DNA of 7,036 bases from an uncultured Lysobacteraceae bacterium (lineage in GTDB: Bacteria; Pseudomonadota; Gammaproteobacteria; Xanthomonadales; Rhodanobacteraceae), in NCBI GenBank assembly GCA_946480705.1, contig CAMLLF010000208.1, positions 1 through 7,036 of the forward strand, in the 5' to 3' direction. The notes beneath the pieces were generated by a model. It was not told where the DNA came from, ran no database searches, and was given only the letters and a program-made list of their open reading frames with translations. This document shows positions 4,884 to 7,036 of this stretch, in pieces; within the stretch, counting starts at the first letter, position 1, and each line of letters opens with the position of its first letter. The translations under genes and the position numbers were made by a program.

Positions 4884-4920
4884 ACAGCAAATCCTTTTCA
4901 AAACAGCCAACTGCACGCCA

Positions 4921-6033
4921 ATGCTGACAAAACGCCCAAGAATGTTGCCGGAGCGCTCGGGACCGTTGGCAGAGCTGGCCGAATCGCCCGCCGGGCCGGA
5001 CTGGCGTCGCACCGTACGCTCGGAGATGATCGTCGACGACCCGTCCGGACTCGGCGAGAGCCAGCGCAAACGCCTGCGCATCGATGAGCGCGAACGCGCC
5101 GACCTGCGCGCCTCGGGGCTGACTGCGGTCAACTGCACCATCGGCCACGTCGCCGGGCCGGGCGATCCGTATGCGCGGACGGTCTCGGAGATCGCGCAGT
5201 ACGAACGGCTGCTGCAGGACTATCCCGACCTGTTCGTCAAGGTGCTGCAGGCCGCCGATATCGAACGCGCGCGGCGCGAGCGCAAGGTCGGGCTGATCTA
5301 CGGGTTCCAGAACACGAGCATGATCGGGGACGACCTGCAGCGTATCGACGTGTTCGCCGACCTCGGCGTGCGCGTAATCCAGCTGACCTACAACCCGGCC
5401 AACGCCGTCGGCGACGGCGCGATGGCCAAGGACAACCGCGGCCTCACGCCGTTCGGGCGCGAGGTCGTCGCGCGGCTCAACGACTGCCGCCTCATGGTCG
5501 ATCTGTCGCACAGCGGCGAGAAGACCTGCCTCGACGCCGCACGCGCCTCCAAACAGCCGGTGTCGATCAACCACACCGGCTGCCGCGCGCTGGTCGACCT
5601 GCCGCGCAACAAGACCGACGAGGAACTCAAGCTCGTCGCCGGCAAGGGCGGCTTCGTCGGCATCTATTTCATGCCGTTCCTCAATCCCAACGGTGCGGTG
5701 ACCGCCGACGATGTCGTCGCCCACATCGAACACGCGGTCAAGGTCTGCGGCGAGGATGCCGTCGGTTTCGGCAGCGACGGCACGACGACGCAGATCGACG
5801 ACCTCGACGCCTATCGTGCGGTGCTCGCGCGGGTGAACGAGGAACGCCGCAAGGCCGGCGTCGCCGCACCCGGCGAAGGTCCGCAGACCTTGCCGTTCGC
5901 GGTCGATCTGCGCGGCGCCAACCAGTATCTGGAACTCGCCGTGCGGCTGGAGAAGCGCGGTCACGGCACGGCGCGCATCGAGAAGATCCTCGGCGGCAAC
6001 TTCCTGCGCTATGCGAAGGCGGTCTGGCAGTAA
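4921..6033 (+). CDS. Membrane dipeptidase-like protein (peptidase M19 family), altered metal site
   Basis: From the ATG at 4921 the product is 370 residues, close to the usual size of the family. M19 (renal dipeptidase) enzymes are TIM-barrel hydrolases with two Zn ions that cleave dipeptides. Recognisable segments: LGVRVIQLTYNPANAVGDG (148-166), RLMVDLSH (190-197) with the His197 ligand, PVSINHTGCRAL (213-224) with the His218 ligand, LPRNKTDEEL (227-236) with the substrate-binding Arg229, GFVGIYFMPFL (244-254), VGFGSDG (281-287) with Asp286, and the C-terminal EKILGGNFLR (354-363). The canonical first-strand His-x-Asp is replaced by DDPSG (39-43), and the bridging Glu position aligns with Gln130 in YGFQNT. 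There is no signal peptide, so it is probably cytoplasmic. Start is uncertain: ATGs at 4921 and 4942 both lack a good Shine-Dalgarno. First gene of the probable operon with the BASS carrier. Confidence 0.88.
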   Translation: MLTKRPRMLPERSGPLAELAESPAGPDWRRTVRSEMIVDDPSGLGESQRKRLRIDERERADLRASGLTAVNCTIGHVAGPGDPYARTVSEIAQYERLLQDYPDLFVKVLQAADIERARRERKVGLIYGFQNTSMIGDDLQRIDVFADLGVRVIQLTYNPANAVGDGAMAKDNRGLTPFGREVVARLNDCRLMVDLSHSGEKTCLDAARASKQPVSINHTGCRALVDLPRNKTDEELKLVAGKGGFVGIYFMPFLNPNGAVTADDVVAHIEHAVKVCGEDAVGFGSDGTTTQIDDLDAYRAVLARVNEERRKAGVAAPGEGPQTLPFAVDLRGANQYLELAVRLEKRGHGTARIEKILGGNFLRYAKAVWQ

Positions 6034-6041
6034 CGAAATGC

Positions 6042-6045
6042 GGAG
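6042..6045 (+). promoter_or_regulatory. Shine-Dalgarno site of the BASS transporter gene
   Basis: GGAG six bases before the ATG at 6052, inside the 18-bp gap after the dipeptidase stop. It fixes the start of the transporter gene. Confidence 0.75.
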
Positions 6046-6051
6046 CGGCTC

Positions 6052-6948
6052 ATGTCCGAGGAATTCATCGCGCTGATCAACCGCGTCGTCGTGCCGATCG
6101 GGCTTGTCGCGATCATGCTGAGCATGGGCCTGTCGCTGAAGCCGCGCGATTTCGCCGAGGTCGCGCGCAATCCGCGCGCGGTGTCGGGCGGCCTGCTCGG
6201 CCAGCTCGTGCTGCTGCCGCCGCTCGCCGTGCTGGTCGCCTGGGCGTTCCGGCTGCCGCCGGCGATGGCGACCGGCCTGTTCATCCTCGCGATCTGTCCG
6301 GGCGGCATCACGTCCAACGCGATCACCTACGCGGCCAAGGCCAACGTCGCGCTCGCGGTCGTGCTGACGACCTTGTCGAGCCTCATCACCGTATTCACGA
6401 TTCCGCCGCTGCTGAACTGGGCGCTGGGCCACTACTTCGGCGGCGGCGAAGTGCCGCCGCTGTCGGTGCCGAAGACCATGCTGCAGCTCGCGCAGATGAC
6501 GCTCGCGCCGATCCTGACCGGCATGCTCGTGCGCTGGCTCTGGCCCGGGGCGGCCGCGCGCATGACCGTCTGGCTGCGGCCCGCGTCGCTGATCGTGCTG
6601 GTCGCGGTCATCGCGTTCGCGGTGCTCGCGAGCATCGGGCTCGTCATCGACAACCTGCTGCGCGCCGGTCCGGCGGCCTATGTGCTCAACGCGACGAGCA
6701 TGGCGATCGGCCTCGGCATCGCGTGGCTGCTGCGGCTCGATCGCAACGACAGCCTGACGGTCGCGATCGAGGTCGGCATCCACAACGCGACGATGGCCAC
6801 GTTCCTGTCGCTGTCGGTGCTCAAATCCATGTCGCTCGCGATCACGCCGACGATCTACGGCGTGATCATGATCGCGAACGCCGGACTGCTCGTGCGCTGG
6901 CTGCGCCGCCGCGGCGCGGTGACGGCAGCGGCGCGGGCGGTCGCATGA
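6052..6948 (+). CDS. Bile acid:sodium symporter (BASS) family transporter
   Basis: A complete 298-residue, very hydrophobic protein with the length and helix pattern of bacterial BASS/SBF carriers (about 10 membrane helices). The TM4 crossover is seen as LFILAICPGGITSNAITY (76-93). The TM9 crossover is seen as IEVGIHNATMA (239-249), where most family members have E-x-G-x-Q-N; here Gln is replaced by His244, while Glu240 and Asn245 remain. An N-terminal stretch VPIGLVAIMLSMGLSLKPRDF (14-34) is also typical of the family. Members import organic anions with Na+, including bile acids, pyruvate, pantoate and other small acids; the substrate is not clear from sequence. The start is supported by GGAG at a 6-nt spacing. 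It follows the dipeptidase by 18 bp and overlaps the next gene by ATGA, so it is probably co-transcribed with both. Confidence 0.93.
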   Translation: MSEEFIALINRVVVPIGLVAIMLSMGLSLKPRDFAEVARNPRAVSGGLLGQLVLLPPLAVLVAWAFRLPPAMATGLFILAICPGGITSNAITYAAKANVALAVVLTTLSSLITVFTIPPLLNWALGHYFGGGEVPPLSVPKTMLQLAQMTLAPILTGMLVRWLWPGAAARMTVWLRPASLIVLVAVIAFAVLASIGLVIDNLLRAGPAAYVLNATSMAIGLGIAWLLRLDRNDSLTVAIEVGIHNATMATFLSLSVLKSMSLAITPTIYGVIMIANAGLLVRWLRRRGAVTAAARAVA

Positions 6949-7036
6949 CCCTGCGCGTCATCGACGCGGCACAGGTCCGCGCCGAACTCGATGCGGGCGA
7001 CTGCATCGCGCTGCTGCGCGACGCGATGATCGCGCT
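6945..7036 (+). CDS. Ornithine cyclodeaminase/mu-crystallin family protein (partial, N-terminus)
   Basis: Only the first 30 codons are in the window. LRVIDAAQVRAELDAGDCIA (3-22) followed by LLRDAMIA fits the N-terminal strand and helix of the ornithine cyclodeaminase/mu-crystallin family (typically x-V-I-x-x-x-x-V-x-x-L-x-x-x-x-x-I-x-x-L-x-x-A-M). Family members are NAD(P)-dependent and include ornithine cyclodeaminase, alanine dehydrogenase and ketimine reductases. The NAD-binding domain is beyond the window, so the reaction cannot be chosen. The start codon overlaps the BASS stop (ATGA), which indicates translational coupling with the transporter. Confidence 0.75.
   Translation, partial: MTLRVIDAAQVRAELDAGDCIALLRDAMIA

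Larger units (their letters stand above)
4474..4920. other. Long divergent intergenic region with origin-like or regulatory elements
   Basis: About 447 bp without a convincing gene, between the divergent sigma operon and dipeptidase operon. The left part (4474-4710) is GC-rich like the genes and shows nothing I can name beyond the palindrome TGTGCACA (4671-4678). The right part (about 4712-4920) is much more AT-rich and contains inverted repeats at 4718-4740, 4761-4780 and 4798-4828, an IHF-consensus match at 4750-4762 and DnaA boxes at 4849-4883. Promoters for both operons should lie here; I could not fix one with good -35 and -10 elements. The best plus-strand candidate is weak: TTGCAA (4762-4767), 17 bp, then an extended-type TGA-TTAAAG ending at 4790. 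Confidence 0.7.

Noticed and set aside
4828..4920. N-terminal extension of the dipeptidase to a TTG at 4828
   Set aside because: Would translate through the DnaA-box dyads and adds no signal peptide or conserved sequence.
4730..4927. Possible 65-residue leader peptide gene (ATG at 4730, AAGG seven bases upstream) whose stop overlaps the dipeptidase ATG
   Set aside because: The translation crosses the DnaA boxes and inverted repeats, has codon use unlike the genome and no recognisable domain. Overlap with the next start is suggestive, but without conservation data I do not call it a gene.
4861..6783. 640-codon open frame on the minus strand opposite the dipeptidase and BASS genes
   Set aside because: Low-complexity Arg/Asp/His-rich translation with no domain. 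It arises from the G/C third-position bias of the real plus-strand genes.

Overview
This window looks like chromosomal DNA from a high-GC gammaproteobacterium, most likely in the Xanthomonadales (Lysobacteraceae or Rhodanobacteraceae). The grounds are strong G/C third-position bias, the gene set (DUF3667, DUF4286, DUF3106, an ECF-like sigma factor, an M19 dipeptidase) and a GGGAAT-type heptad repeat that I associate with intergenic DNA of that order. This placement is inference; there is no rRNA or other marker gene. I see no mobile element, CRISPR array, tRNA or rRNA.

Layout: (1) 1-775, minus strand: N-terminal half of a MATE-family efflux transporter, running off the left edge. (2) 776-969: divergent intergenic gap with a GC-rich hairpin followed by a heptad repeat that is also a canonical G-quadruplex motif. 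(3) 970-2558, plus strand: a DUF3667 membrane protein with an N-terminal zinc ribbon, joined by an ATGA overlap to a small DUF4286-type protein. (4) 2549-2608: a tandem 30-bp repeat, itself a decayed pentanucleotide repeat, lying between convergent genes and containing both stop codons. (5) 2606-4473, minus strand: a tightly overlapping four-gene operon read from right to left: sigma factor, single-pass membrane protein (DUF3619-like, possible anti-sigma), a 90-residue exported acidic protein, and an exported PEQR-repeat protein (DUF3106). (6) 4474-4920: a long divergent intergenic region whose right half is markedly AT-rich. It holds several inverted repeats, a full match to the IHF consensus and two perfect DnaA boxes in inverted orientation. 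(7) 4921-7036, plus strand: a probable operon of an M19-type dipeptidase-like protein lacking canonical metal ligands, a bile acid:sodium symporter (BASS) family carrier, and the start of an ornithine cyclodeaminase/mu-crystallin family enzyme, running off the right edge.

Functional reading: the minus-strand operon looks like an envelope-linked sigma/anti-sigma module with two exported accessory proteins that may act as sensors or modulators. The right-hand operon looks like uptake and breakdown of a small peptide or amino-acid-derived compound. The two operons diverge from the region carrying the DnaA and IHF sites, which is the most unusual non-coding feature here. It may be a replication-linked control element or an origin-like locus, but no replication gene is visible nearby.
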